From NCBI GenBank assembly GCA_963706755.1, contig CAVPNH010000003.1:1-64000 (forward strand): 64,000 nucleotides of DNA, written 5' to 3'. Shown piece by piece: positions 15,486 to 23,615 of the stretch. This stretch comes from RPQJ01 sp963706755 (GTDB lineage Bacteria > Pseudomonadota > Gammaproteobacteria > Steroidobacterales > Steroidobacteraceae). How positions within the stretch are numbered: position 1 is the first letter of the stretch; the number at the start of each line of letters is the position of its first letter. The position numbers and the translations under genes are program-made. The notes under the pieces were generated by a model. It did no database searches and was not told the origin of the DNA. It was given only the letters and a program-made list of their open reading frames with translations.

Positions 15486-18308
15486 CTAGGCGTACCTCCG
15501 CGTTTCACCGGGACCGTCCACGTTCGAGGCACAGCGCTCGCAGAGCTCCAGGTGCGCGGCCACGTGGCCCACGTCCTCGCGCTTGTGCCAGCAGCGCACG
15601 CACTTCGCCGCCGTCGACGCGCGCACCTGCAGCCACACCCCTGCCTCGCCCTCCGCGTCCGCGCTCACCGCAGCCTCCGGGCGCGCATCGGCCGCATGGA
15701 CGCGGGCACCGGAGGTGATGAGCACGAAGCGCAGCTCATCGCCCAGCTGATCCAGGGCCGCGCGCGTCCCAGGCTCGGCGTAGATCTCGACGATTGCATC
15801 CAGCGGCGCGCCGATGGTGCCCGCGACCCGCAGCCGCTCGAGTTCGCGGAGCACCGCGCCGCGCACCTGCAGCAGCCGCGCCCAGTCCACGGGTGCTGCC
15901 TCGGCCGGCAGCGCCGGCAGATCCGCCCAGGTCGAGTGGAACACCGACTCGGCGCGCGGCCCCGGCATGTGCCGCCAGATCTCCTCGGCCGTGAACGACA
16001 GGATGGGCGCCAGCCAGCGCGCCATCGCCTCCGCGATCCACCACATCGCCGTCTGCGCCGAACGGCGCGGCAGGCCCCGCGCCTGCGTCGTGTAGAGGCG
16101 GTCCTTGATCACGTCGAGGTAGAAACCACCCAGGTCCACGACGCAGAAGTTGTGCACTTTCTGGTAGATGACGTGGAAGTCGTAGCTGCGGTACGCGGCG
16201 ACGATCTCCTCCTGCAGCTCGCGCGTGCGCGCCAGCGCCCAGCGGTCGAGCGCGACCATCTGGTCCGTCGGCACGGCGTCCACCGCCGGGTCGAACCCCG
16301 CCAGGTTGCCGAGCAGGAAGCGCGTGGTGTTGCGGATGCGGCGGTAGGAATCCGACATCCGCTTCAGGATCTCGTCCGACACGCTGATCTCGTTCGCGTA
16401 GTCGGTGGACGCGACCCAGAGCCGCAGCACGTCGGCGCCGAGCGTGCTCACCACCTTCTGCGGCAGCACGACGTTGCCGAGCGACTTCGACATCTTGCGG
16501 CCCTTCTCGTCCACGGTGAACCCGTGGGTGAGCACGCCTAAGTAGGGCGCGTGGCCCTTCTGCGCGACCGACGTCAGGAGCGAACTGTGGAACCAGCCGC
16601 GATGCTGGTCCGAGCCCTCGAGGTAGAGGTCGGCGGGCGTACGGATCTCGGGGCGGCTTCGCGACACGCAGTGGTGCGAGAGACCCGAGTCCACCCACAC
16701 GTCCATGATGTCGGTGACCTTCTCGTAGTCGCCGGCCGCAGCGCCGAGCAGGCTCGCCGGATCGAGGTCGAACCAGGCGTCGATGCCGTCCTTCTCGACG
16801 AGCGCGGCCACGCGCTCGACGAGCGCCGGCGTGTCCGGATGCAGCTCGCCCGTCTCGCGGTGCGTGAAGAGCGCGAGCGGCACGCCCCAGGTCCGCTGCC
16901 GCGAGATGCACCAGTCGGGGCGGCTCGCGATCATGCTGTAGATACGCTGCTCGCCCCAGTCGGGCGTCCACTCGACCTTGCCGATCTCCTCGAGCGCCTT
17001 GGCGCGGAGTCCGGCCTGCTCCATGCTGATGAACCACTGCGGGGTCGCGCGGAAGATCACCGGCGTCTTGTGGCGCCAGCAGTGCGGATAGCTGTGGCGG
17101 TAGGCCTCGTGGTGCAGCAGCGCGCCCTTCTCGCCCAGCACCTCGACCACGTGCTCGTTCGCGTCGAAGACCTTCTCGCCGGCGAAGATCGGCGTCGAGG
17201 GCAGGAAGCGCCCGTCGCCGCCGACCGGGTTGTCCACCAGCAGGCCGTACTTGCGGCCCACGACGAAGTCTTCCTGGCCGTGGCCCGGCGCCGTGTGCAC
17301 CGCGCCCGTGCCGCTGTCGAGCGTGACGTGCTCGCCCAGGACCGCGGGCACCACGCGGTCGTAGAACGGATGACGGAACTCGAGACCCTCGAAGGCTGCG
17401 CCCCTGGCGCGCCCGAGTTCGCGGGACGAGGCCACGCCTGTGCGCGCGAGCACGGCGGGCGCAAGTTCCGACGCGAGCAGCAGCAGTTCCTCGCCCGCAC
17501 CTGAATCCGCGGCGTACAGCGAGTAGTCGAACTCGGGGTGGAGCGCGACGCCCTGGTTCGCGGGCAGCGTCCACGGGGTCGTGGTCCAGATCGCGACGCT
17601 GGCGCGCCCTGCAGGCAGGCCCGCCACGCCGAGCCGCCGCGCGAGGTCCGCGCGATCCACGACCTCGAAGCGCACGTCGATGGACGGCGATGTACGCTCC
17701 TCGTATTCGACCTCTGCCTCGGCGAGCGCCGAGCGGCAGTCCAGGCACCAGTGCACGGGCTTGTAGCCCTTGTAGAGGTGGCCATTGCGGATGATCTGCG
17801 CGAACGCGCGCAGCTGCTCCGCCTCGTAGGCCGGCGCCAGCGTCAGGTACGGGTTCGCCCAGTCGCCCATGACGCCGAGGCGGATGAAGTCCCTGCGCTG
17901 CACCTCGATCTGCTCCATCGCGAAATCGCGACAGGCCTGGCGGAAGGCCTTGGCATCCAGCGCCTTGGCCGCGCGGCCGCGCGTCTTCTCCACCTGGTGC
18001 TCGATCGGCAGGCCGTGGCAGTCCCAGCCCGGGACGTAGGGCGCATCGCAGCCGTCGAGGCCGCGCGCCTTGACGATGATGTCCTTCAGGACCTTGTTGA
18101 CCGCGTGGCCGATGTGAATGGCGCCGTTCGCGTACGGCGGCCCGTCGTGCAGGATGAACTTCGGGCGGTCGGCCGCGATGGCACGCAGCTTCTCGTACGT
18201 GCGGTGCTCCTCCCACCACGCGAGCATCTCCGGCTCGCGGCGCGCGAGGTCGGCCTTCATCGGGAAGGCGGTCTCGGGGAGGTTGATGGTGTGCTTGTAG
18301 TCGGCCAT
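15486..18308 (-). CDS. ileS: Isoleucyl-tRNA synthetase
   Basis: A 940-aa class I aminoacyl-tRNA synthetase charging tRNA-Ile. It has the HIGH motif (AIHIGHAVN, about residues 65-73), the editing domain with WTTTPWTLPANQG, the KMSKS motif (GRKMSKSLGNV, about 605), and the C-terminal zinc-binding pair of CxxC motifs (CVRCWHK and CERCASN). Length matches the bacterial form of about 940 aa. It is followed directly by lspA and preceded by a 165-bp gap from ribF that contains a dispersed repeat. Confidence 0.98.
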   Translation of the reverse strand: MADYKHTINLPETAFPMKADLARREPEMLAWWEEHRTYEKLRAIAADRPKFILHDGPPYANGAIHIGHAVNKVLKDIIVKARGLDGCDAPYVPGWDCHGLPIEHQVEKTRGRAAKALDAKAFRQACRDFAMEQIEVQRRDFIRLGVMGDWANPYLTLAPAYEAEQLRAFAQIIRNGHLYKGYKPVHWCLDCRSALAEAEVEYEERTSPSIDVRFEVVDRADLARRLGVAGLPAGRASVAIWTTTPWTLPANQGVALHPEFDYSLYAADSGAGEELLLLASELAPAVLARTGVASSRELGRARGAAFEGLEFRHPFYDRVVPAVLGEHVTLDSGTGAVHTAPGHGQEDFVVGRKYGLLVDNPVGGDGRFLPSTPIFAGEKVFDANEHVVEVLGEKGALLHHEAYRHSYPHCWRHKTPVIFRATPQWFISMEQAGLRAKALEEIGKVEWTPDWGEQRIYSMIASRPDWCISRQRTWGVPLALFTHRETGELHPDTPALVERVAALVEKDGIDAWFDLDPASLLGAAAGDYEKVTDIMDVWVDSGLSHHCVSRSRPEIRTPADLYLEGSDQHRGWFHSSLLTSVAQKGHAPYLGVLTHGFTVDEKGRKMSKSLGNVVLPQKVVSTLGADVLRLWVASTDYANEISVSDEILKRMSDSYRRIRNTTRFLLGNLAGFDPAVDAVPTDQMVALDRWALARTRELQEEIVAAYRSYDFHVIYQKVHNFCVVDLGGFYLDVIKDRLYTTQARGLPRRSAQTAMWWIAEAMARWLAPILSFTAEEIWRHMPGPRAESVFHSTWADLPALPAEAAPVDWARLLQVRGAVLRELERLRVAGTIGAPLDAIVEIYAEPGTRAALDQLGDELRFVLITSGARVHAADARPEAAVSADAEGEAGVWLQVRASTAAKCVRCWHKREDVGHVAAHLELCERCASNVDGPGETRRYA

Positions 18309-18329
18309 CGGGGGAGCGGGTGAAGGAAA

Positions 18330-18365
18330 GCGGATAGTGACTGGCGGTTAGGGGTTAGCGATTAG
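18330..18365. repeat. Dispersed GGATAG/GGTTAG-type intergenic repeat
   Basis: A 36-bp tract between ribF and ileS built of short related units: GCGGATAGTGACTGGCGG, then GTTAG, GGGTTAG and CGATTAG. Closely similar tracts occur at 8392-8480 and 22746-22776, always between genes. I do not see a coding role. Confidence 0.6.
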
Positions 18366-18473
18366 CCGGAACGAGCCGGCTGGCCGCAGGTGGCGGATCG
18401 CGAATATTGAAGGAAAGGCCCGGTTTTCTCCAGAGCGCGCGTGCCGCGCGCCCGGCCAGGCTGAATGCCCGGG

Positions 18474-19400
18474 TTAGATCCCCAGGACGGCGCGGGCGTC
18501 CAAGGCGTCGCGGTGCATCTGTTCGACCAGCGCGTCCAGTGACTCGAACCGCCGTTCGTCGCGCAGCCTGCGCACGAAATCGACGTCCAGGTACCGGCCG
18601 TAGAGGTCACCGTCGAAGTCGAAGGCGTGCACCTCGAGCAGCGGCTCCGTCCCGGCAATGGTCGGGCGCGTGCCCAGGCTCACGACGGCAGGGTGATCGC
18701 TGAGCCCGCCCCCGCTCACGCGCACCGCGAAGACTCCCCAGAGCGGCACGACCTTGCGGTGCAGGGCGAGATTGGCGGTGGGAAACCCCAGCTTGCGACC
18801 GAGCTGCTGGCCGCGGCGGACCCGGCCGGCCATGCGGTACGGGCGCCCGAGCAACATCCCTGCTCGCTCGAGGTCGCCTCGCCCGAGTGCCTCGCGCACC
18901 AGCGAGCTCGAGACGCGCTCGCCGTCGACCAGGAATCGGCCGACCTCCTCCACCTCGAACCCGCGCCTCGCGCCGGCCTCGCGAAGCATCGCCACCGTGC
19001 CTTCCCGGCGGCGGGCAAAGTGGAAATCGTGCCCGACCACCACGTGACGGGCACCGAGTCCGCGCACCAGCAGGCGGTCGATGAATTCCTGCGCGCCCAT
19101 GCCCTGCATGCGGCGGTCGAAGGCGAGCACGACCGCGCGATCCACGCCATAGAGCGGCAGTGCCTCGACCTTCTCGCGCAGCCGCATCAGGCGCGCGGGC
19201 GCGGCCTCTCCCTCGAAGAACTCGCGGGGCGTCGGCTCGAACGTGACCACGGTCGCGGGCAGCCCGAGGCGGCTCGAGTGCCCACGCAGCGTCGCGAGCA
19301 TGTGCTGGTGCCCGCGATGCACACCGTCGTAGTTGCCGATCGTCACCACGCTGCCGCGGTGACGATCGCAAAGGTTGTGAAGTCCGCGAACGAGTTCCAT
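18474..19400 (-). CDS. ribF: Bifunctional riboflavin kinase / FAD synthetase
   Basis: A 308-aa enzyme that phosphorylates riboflavin to FMN and adenylylates FMN to FAD. The N-terminal nucleotidyltransferase domain shows TIGNYDGVHRGHQ (about residues 20-33), VVGHDFHFARRREG (about 120) and SSSLVREALGRGD. The C-terminal kinase domain has GRKLGFPTANLAL (about 200) and ends with VEQMHRDALDARAVLGI. Length is normal. It lies between murJ and ileS, as is usual in Gammaproteobacteria. Confidence 0.97.
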   Translation of the reverse strand: MELVRGLHNLCDRHRGSVVTIGNYDGVHRGHQHMLATLRGHSSRLGLPATVVTFEPTPREFFEGEAAPARLMRLREKVEALPLYGVDRAVVLAFDRRMQGMGAQEFIDRLLVRGLGARHVVVGHDFHFARRREGTVAMLREAGARRGFEVEEVGRFLVDGERVSSSLVREALGRGDLERAGMLLGRPYRMAGRVRRGQQLGRKLGFPTANLALHRKVVPLWGVFAVRVSGGGLSDHPAVVSLGTRPTIAGTEPLLEVHAFDFDGDLYGRYLDVDFVRRLRDERRFESLDALVEQMHRDALDARAVLGI

Positions 19401-19458
19401 CCGCGCTATCCGGTGTGCGGCGCACTTGCCGTCGATGCCCGGCCGTCAACCGCAGGCC

Positions 19459-21060
19459 TCATGCCTGCGGTCCCTCCGCACGTGGCGGGATCGGGCCGAC
19501 CGAGCGCACGCGCAGCTGCGAGACGCGCATGCCGAGCAGGTACAGCGTCGCGAAATAAATGGCGGCCCCGCCCGCGACCAGGACGAAGGTCCACTCCATG
19601 CGCTCGAGGGTGCGCATCGCCATCCAGCGCGCGGTGTCGCCGGCGACGAACCACAGGAAGATCCCCATCAGCACGTTGCCCGCGAGCACCTGCACGAGCA
19701 TGCGGCGCCAGCCCGGCGCGTGATGCAGGACGTGGGCGCGGCGGAGCCCTCGGTAAAGCATGGTGGCGTTGTACCAGGCGGAGATGCCGACGTTGAGCGC
19801 GAGCAGCGCGTGCAGCCCCGGCCGGTTGTCGTAGAGCGCGAGCGGCAACACGATGCACAGGTTGAGCGCAATGTTCACGGCGAGCGAGCGCACCCCGATC
19901 CGCATTGGCGTGCGCGTGTCCTGTCGCGCGAAGAATCCCGGCGCCAGCACCTTGACCAGGCTGAAGCCCATGAGCCCCGTCGCGTAGGCCATGAGCGCAA
20001 GCGAGGACATGCGCACGTCCTCGGCGTTGAACTCCCCGTACTGGAAGATCGCCACCGTGAGCGGTCCGGCGAGCACGATGAGCGCGACCGTCGCCGGTGC
20101 GACCAGGATGATCGTGAGCCTGAGCGCCCAGTCGAGCGTCGCCGCAAACCGTTCGATTGATTCCGACGCGTGGTGCGCCGCGAGGCCCGGAAGGATCACC
20201 GTCGCCAGCGCCACGCTGAACACCCCCAGCGGGAACTCCATGAGGCGGTCGGCGTAGTACAGCCAGGAAATGCTGCCCGTCATGAGGAACGACGCGATCA
20301 ACGTGTCGAGCAGCAGCGCCACCTGCGAGACGGACGAGCCGAAGATCGCCGGCAGCATGAGTCCACCGATCTTCTTCACGCCCGCGTGGCCCCAGTTCCA
20401 GCGCGGGCGGCGCAGCAGTCCGAGCCTCACCATCGCCGGCAGCTGGAAGGCCAGTTGCACCGCGCCTGCGACGAATACGCCGACCGCGAGCACGATGCCA
20501 GGCTGCGCGAACCGCGGCGCGATCCACGCGGCGAACGCGATCATGACCAGGTTCATCAGCGTGGACATGAGCGCCGGGACGCTGAAGCGCTGGTAGCTGT
20601 TCAGCACGCCCGAGGCGAGCGAGGCGAGCGAGATGAACAGCAGGTACGGGAAGGTCCAGCGCAGCATGTCGACCGTGAGGTCGAACTTGCCGGCGTCGGC
20701 GCGGAAACCGGGCGCGAACAGCAGCACGAACACGGGCGCCGCGACGATGCCGACGATCGTCACCACCGACATGAACCAGGCCATGGTGCCCATGGCGCCG
20801 TCGACGAGCTCGCGGACCTCGTCGTGGGTCCGCTGGACCTTGTACTCGGAGACCACCGGCACGAAGGCCTGCGAGAACGCGCCCTCGGCAAACAGCCGCC
20901 GCATGAAATTCGGGATCTTGAAGGCGACCAGGAACGCGTCCATAAGCACGCCCGCGCCGAACATCCGCGAATAGACCATGTCGCGCAGCAGGCCCGTGAC
21001 CCGGGACAGCAGGGTCAGGCCGCCGACGATGCTCGTGCTGCGCGCGAAGCCGCCGCTCAC
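19459..21060 (-). CDS. murJ: Lipid II flippase MurJ
   Basis: A 533-aa polytopic inner-membrane protein of the MurJ/MviN family that flips lipid II for peptidoglycan synthesis. About 14 hydrophobic helices are visible. The N-terminal SIVGGLTLLSRVTGLLRDM, then GAGVLMDAFLVAFKIPN and NFMRRLFAEGAFSQAF, are strong family blocks with the functional Arg and Asp residues. It is 58 bp upstream of ribF and divergent from rpsT across a 239-bp gap that carries a perfect 31-bp inverted repeat. Confidence 0.97.
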   Translation of the reverse strand: MSGGFARSTSIVGGLTLLSRVTGLLRDMVYSRMFGAGVLMDAFLVAFKIPNFMRRLFAEGAFSQAFVPVVSEYKVQRTHDEVRELVDGAMGTMAWFMSVVTIVGIVAAPVFVLLFAPGFRADAGKFDLTVDMLRWTFPYLLFISLASLASGVLNSYQRFSVPALMSTLMNLVMIAFAAWIAPRFAQPGIVLAVGVFVAGAVQLAFQLPAMVRLGLLRRPRWNWGHAGVKKIGGLMLPAIFGSSVSQVALLLDTLIASFLMTGSISWLYYADRLMEFPLGVFSVALATVILPGLAAHHASESIERFAATLDWALRLTIILVAPATVALIVLAGPLTVAIFQYGEFNAEDVRMSSLALMAYATGLMGFSLVKVLAPGFFARQDTRTPMRIGVRSLAVNIALNLCIVLPLALYDNRPGLHALLALNVGISAWYNATMLYRGLRRAHVLHHAPGWRRMLVQVLAGNVLMGIFLWFVAGDTARWMAMRTLERMEWTFVLVAGGAAIYFATLYLLGMRVSQLRVRSVGPIPPRAEGPQA

Positions 21061-21128
21061 GCGGGGGCCCCTGCGACGTTCGCAGGAAGTGTGGTCTGGC
21101 AGGCGGTCATGCGGGGCGAACTATAGCC

Positions 21129-21205
21129 GGGGACATCCGGGAAAATGGGGACATTCCCCTATTTCCCGAAAAATGGGGAATGTCCCCATTTTCCCGGATG
21201 TCCCC
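21129..21205. repeat. Perfect 31-bp inverted repeat (REP-like) between murJ and rpsT
   Basis: The arm at 21129-21159 is the exact reverse complement of 21175-21205, separated by a 15-base spacer that can itself pair partly (ATTT with AAAT). The arms begin GGGGACATCC and contain AATGGGGACATTCCCC. This GGGGACA/TGTCCCC composition resembles REP sequences mobilised by RAYT (Y1) transposases in proteobacteria; that link is from family knowledge and no transposase is nearby. It occupies the shared upstream region of murJ and rpsT. Confidence 0.85.
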
Positions 21206-21285
21206 ATTCTTCTTGACCTTGGGGGTTCCCGCCGCCAAAATATGCGGCTCTTTTACCGACCTCGCCGGCCCAGTCGCCGGCACGC

Positions 21286-21290
21286 AGGAG
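21286..21290 (+). promoter_or_regulatory. Shine-Dalgarno that sets the rpsT start
   Basis: AGGAG lies nine bases before the GTG at 21300. This supports GTG as the rpsT start over the in-frame ATG codons further upstream, which would add residues unknown in S20. Confidence 0.75.
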
Positions 21291-21299
21291 ACCGAGTCC

Positions 21300-21569
21300 G
21301 TGGCCAACATCAAGTCCGCAGAAAAGCGCGCCAAGCAGGCCGTCAAGCGCCGCGCCCACAACATGGCTGCCCGCTCGAAGCTGCGTGGCTCGATCAAGAA
21401 GGTCCTGAACGCCATCGGCGCCGGCGAGAAGGCCGAGGCCACCGCTGCCCTCAAGGCCGCCCAGCCCGTGATCGATACGATGGTGACCAAGGGCATCATC
21501 CACGCCAACAAGGCTGCCCGCCACAAGCGCGAGCTGAACGCCAAGATCAAGGCTCTGCCCGCCAAGTAG
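21300..21569 (+). CDS. rpsT: 30S ribosomal protein S20
   Basis: An 89-aa basic protein of the small ribosomal subunit that binds 16S rRNA. The sequence ANIKSAEKRAKQAVKRRAHN at the N-terminus and GIIHANKAARHKRELNAKI at the C-terminus are diagnostic. The start is GTG at 21300, supported by AGGAG upstream and by the expected N-terminus. A rho-independent terminator follows 21 bases after the stop. A non-ATG start also occurs in E. coli rpsT (UUG), where it contributes to autoregulation. Confidence 0.96.
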   Translation: MANIKSAEKRAKQAVKRRAHNMAARSKLRGSIKKVLNAIGAGEKAEATAALKAAQPVIDTMVTKGIIHANKAARHKRELNAKIKALPAK

Positions 21570-21590
21570 GCGCCCGCCCGGAAGCAGACG

Positions 21591-21617
21591 AAAAAGCCGG
21601 CTTCGAGCCGGCTTTTT
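21591..21617 (+). terminator. Rho-independent terminator of rpsT
   Basis: The hairpin AAAAAGCCGGC-TTCGA-GCCGGCTTTTT has an 11-bp perfect stem ending in a run of five T and lies just after rpsT. The A-run on the other side means it could also stop leftward transcription coming out of obgE. Confidence 0.92.
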
Positions 21618-21688
21618 CATTGGAGTATTGGTAGATCAGTCCGCAGCCTGCCGGCGGGTCGCGGGCACGCGCCCGCGCTGCCTCGGCG

Positions 21689-22738
21689 TCAGCCCTCGTC
21701 CTGGACTGCCCCTGCCTGCGCCTCGGCTGCGACCTCGTCCAGCCGCCGCATCACGGCCTGGCAGAGCTCCCGGGTGCCGGCACGGGTCGCGCCGGAGATG
21801 CGGAACACCGGTCCCTTCCAGCGCAGCCGCCGCACGATCTCCCTGCAGCGCTTCTCGCCCTCGGCAGGCGGCATGAGGTCGATCTTGTTCAGCACCAGCC
21901 AGCGCTCGCGGGTCGCGAGCTCGGGGCTGAATTTCTTCAGCTCCGCGGCAATTGCGCGAGCGTCCGTGACGGGGTCCGACTCGGGGTTCGGCGGGGCGAT
22001 GTCCACGAGGTGCAGCAGCAGGCGCGTGCGCTGCAGGTGCTTCAGGAAGCGGATGCCGAGCCCGGCTCCCTCCGCCGCACCCTCGATCAGCCCCGGGATG
22101 TCCGCCATCACGAAGCTCTTCTGCTCGCCCACGTAGACCACGCCCAGGTTCGGGTGCAGCGTCGTGAACGGGTAGTCCGCGATCCGGGGCCGGGCGGCCG
22201 AGACCACGCTGATGAGCGTGGACTTGCCCGCATTGGGCAGGCCCAGGAGCCCGACGTCCGCGATCAGCTTGAGCTCGAGCCGGAGTTCGCGCTTCTCGCC
22301 GGGATAACCCGTCGTCGCCCGGCGCGGGCTGCGGTTGGTGCTGCTCTTGAAGTGCTGGTTGCCGAGCCCGCCCTTGCCGCCCCGGGCGACCAGGATGCGG
22401 TCGCCAGCGTGGGCCAGGTCACCAAGCGTCTCCTCAGTGTCCACGTCGTAGACGACCGTGCCCACCGGCACGACGATCTCGAGATCCTCCCCGCCCCGGC
22501 CGCTGCAATCGGCGCTGCCGCCCGGTTCGCCGTTCTGGGCCTTGAACGTGCGCATGTAGCGGAAATCCGCGAGCGTGTTCAGCCCGGCCTCGGCCCTGAG
22601 GTGGATGCTGCCGCCGGTGCCGCCATCGCCGCCGTCCGGGCCGCCGAACGGTATGAACTTCTCGCGGCGGAAGCTCACCATGCCGCGGCCGCCGTTGCCG
22701 GCGTGGACCTTGATCGTGGCTTCGTCGACGAACTTCAT
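21689..22738 (-). CDS. obgE: Obg-family GTPase ObgE/CgtA
   Basis: A 349-aa essential GTPase involved in 50S ribosome assembly and growth control. The glycine-rich Obg fold spans residues 1-158 (GNGGRGMVSFRREK, GGPDGGDGGTGGS). The G domain follows: G1 LPNAGKST, switch YPFTTLHPNLG, G3 ADIPGLIEGA, G4 NKID. The C-terminus is short. It is co-directional with rplU and rpmA, the standard rplU-rpmA-obgE arrangement, but a terminator-like hairpin and a dispersed repeat separate rpmA from obgE. Confidence 0.97.
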   Translation of the reverse strand: MKFVDEATIKVHAGNGGRGMVSFRREKFIPFGGPDGGDGGTGGSIHLRAEAGLNTLADFRYMRTFKAQNGEPGGSADCSGRGGEDLEIVVPVGTVVYDVDTEETLGDLAHAGDRILVARGGKGGLGNQHFKSSTNRSPRRATTGYPGEKRELRLELKLIADVGLLGLPNAGKSTLISVVSAARPRIADYPFTTLHPNLGVVYVGEQKSFVMADIPGLIEGAAEGAGLGIRFLKHLQRTRLLLHLVDIAPPNPESDPVTDARAIAAELKKFSPELATRERWLVLNKIDLMPPAEGEKRCREIVRRLRWKGPVFRISGATRAGTRELCQAVMRRLDEVAAEAQAGAVQDEG

Positions 22739-22745
22739 GGCGGAA

Positions 22746-22776
22746 GCGGTTAGCGGTTGGTGACTGGCGGATAGTG
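22746..22776. repeat. Dispersed GGATAG/GGTTAG-type intergenic repeat
   Basis: A 31-bp tract made of GCGGTTAG, CGGTTGG and TGACTGGCGGATAGTG, between rpmA and obgE and starting eight bases before the obgE start codon region on the minus strand. It shares TGACTGGCGG and GCGGATAGTG-type units with the tracts at 18330 and 8392. It may overlap the obgE leader. Confidence 0.6.
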
Positions 22777-22797
22777 AGGAAGACGGAGCCGGAAATG

Positions 22798-22827
22798 CAA
22801 AGGCCCCGGGGGTGCCGGGGCCTTGCA
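22798..22827 (-). terminator. GC-rich hairpin downstream of rpmA
   Basis: GCAAAGGCCCCGG and CCGGGGCCTTGC pair around a short loop. It lies 20 bases after the rpmA stop. A T-run on the minus strand is weak, so it may be only a partial terminator or an RNA-stabilising hairpin in the rplU-rpmA-obgE unit. The same AGGCCCCGG stem recurs at 48678. Confidence 0.6.
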
Positions 22828-22848
22828 GTGCGCCGGTTGCGTGCCGGA

Positions 22849-23112
22849 TCAGTTCGGGGTGGGCTCGACGCTGACGTGCACGCGCTGTTCCACGCCCTTG
22901 CGCTTGAACTGCACCTTGCCGGTGGCGAGGGCGAACAGCGTGTGGTCCGTGCCGACGCCGACGTTCTCGCCCGCACGGTACTGCGTGCCGCGCTGGCGGA
23001 CGAGGATGTTGCCGGCGAGCACGCGCTGGCCGCCGAACTTCTTCAGGCCCAGTCGCTTGCTCTCTGAATCGCGGCCGTTCTTGGTACTGCCGCCTGCTTT
23101 CTTATGTGCCAT
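22849..23112 (-). CDS. rpmA: 50S ribosomal protein L27
   Basis: An 87-aa large-subunit protein near the peptidyl-transferase centre. The N-terminal MAHKKAGGSTKNGRDSESKR and the following KRLGLKKFGGQ are diagnostic; the start has no leader extension of the Firmicutes type. It lies 25 bases downstream of rplU on the same strand. Confidence 0.98.
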   Translation of the reverse strand: MAHKKAGGSTKNGRDSESKRLGLKKFGGQRVLAGNILVRQRGTQYRAGENVGVGTDHTLFALATGKVQFKRKGVEQRVHVSVEPTPN

Positions 23113-23137
23113 GGCTAGACTCCTCGAGGGTCGGGGC

Positions 23138-23449
23138 TCAGCCCGCGATGCCCGTGATCTTCACTTTGGTGTACTGCTGGCGATGCGTGCCCTGCCGCAG
23201 GTAGTGCTTGCGGCGACGGAACTTGACGATCGTCACCTTGTCGGTCTTGCCGTGCGACTCCACCGTGCCCGTGACCTTGCTGCCCGTGACGTAGGGCTTG
23301 CCGACCTTGATGTCAGCGCCCTGGCCCACGACCAGTACCTTGTCGAACTCGACGGCAGCACCCGGCTCGCCCACGAGTTTCTCGATCTGGACCACGTCGC
23401 CTTCGGCGACGCGATACTGCTTGCCGCCCGTCGCAATGACCGCGTACAT
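23138..23449 (-). CDS. rplU: 50S ribosomal protein L21
   Basis: A 103-aa large-subunit protein. MYAVIATGGKQYRVAEGD at the N-terminus and FRRRKHYLRQGTHRQQYT near the C-terminus are diagnostic. It is first in the rplU-rpmA-obgE unit and divergent from ispB, the usual arrangement; promoters for both sit in the 166-bp gap. Confidence 0.98.
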   Translation of the reverse strand: MYAVIATGGKQYRVAEGDVVQIEKLVGEPGAAVEFDKVLVVGQGADIKVGKPYVTGSKVTGTVESHGKTDKVTIVKFRRRKHYLRQGTHRQQYTKVKITGIAG

Positions 23450-23615
23450 AAACTTGAATACTCCACTGGGGCCGGGGACAGGCCCCGGCAGAAAGACGCG
23501 GGAGTTTACGTGCCTGGGCCGTGCGAATCAAGCGCTTAGGCGCAAATTGGCATTCCCTCCGCTGCCCCCCGCCGGGTACCATGCGGCGTCGATTTTTCGG
23601 GGGTTCGTGGCGGGA

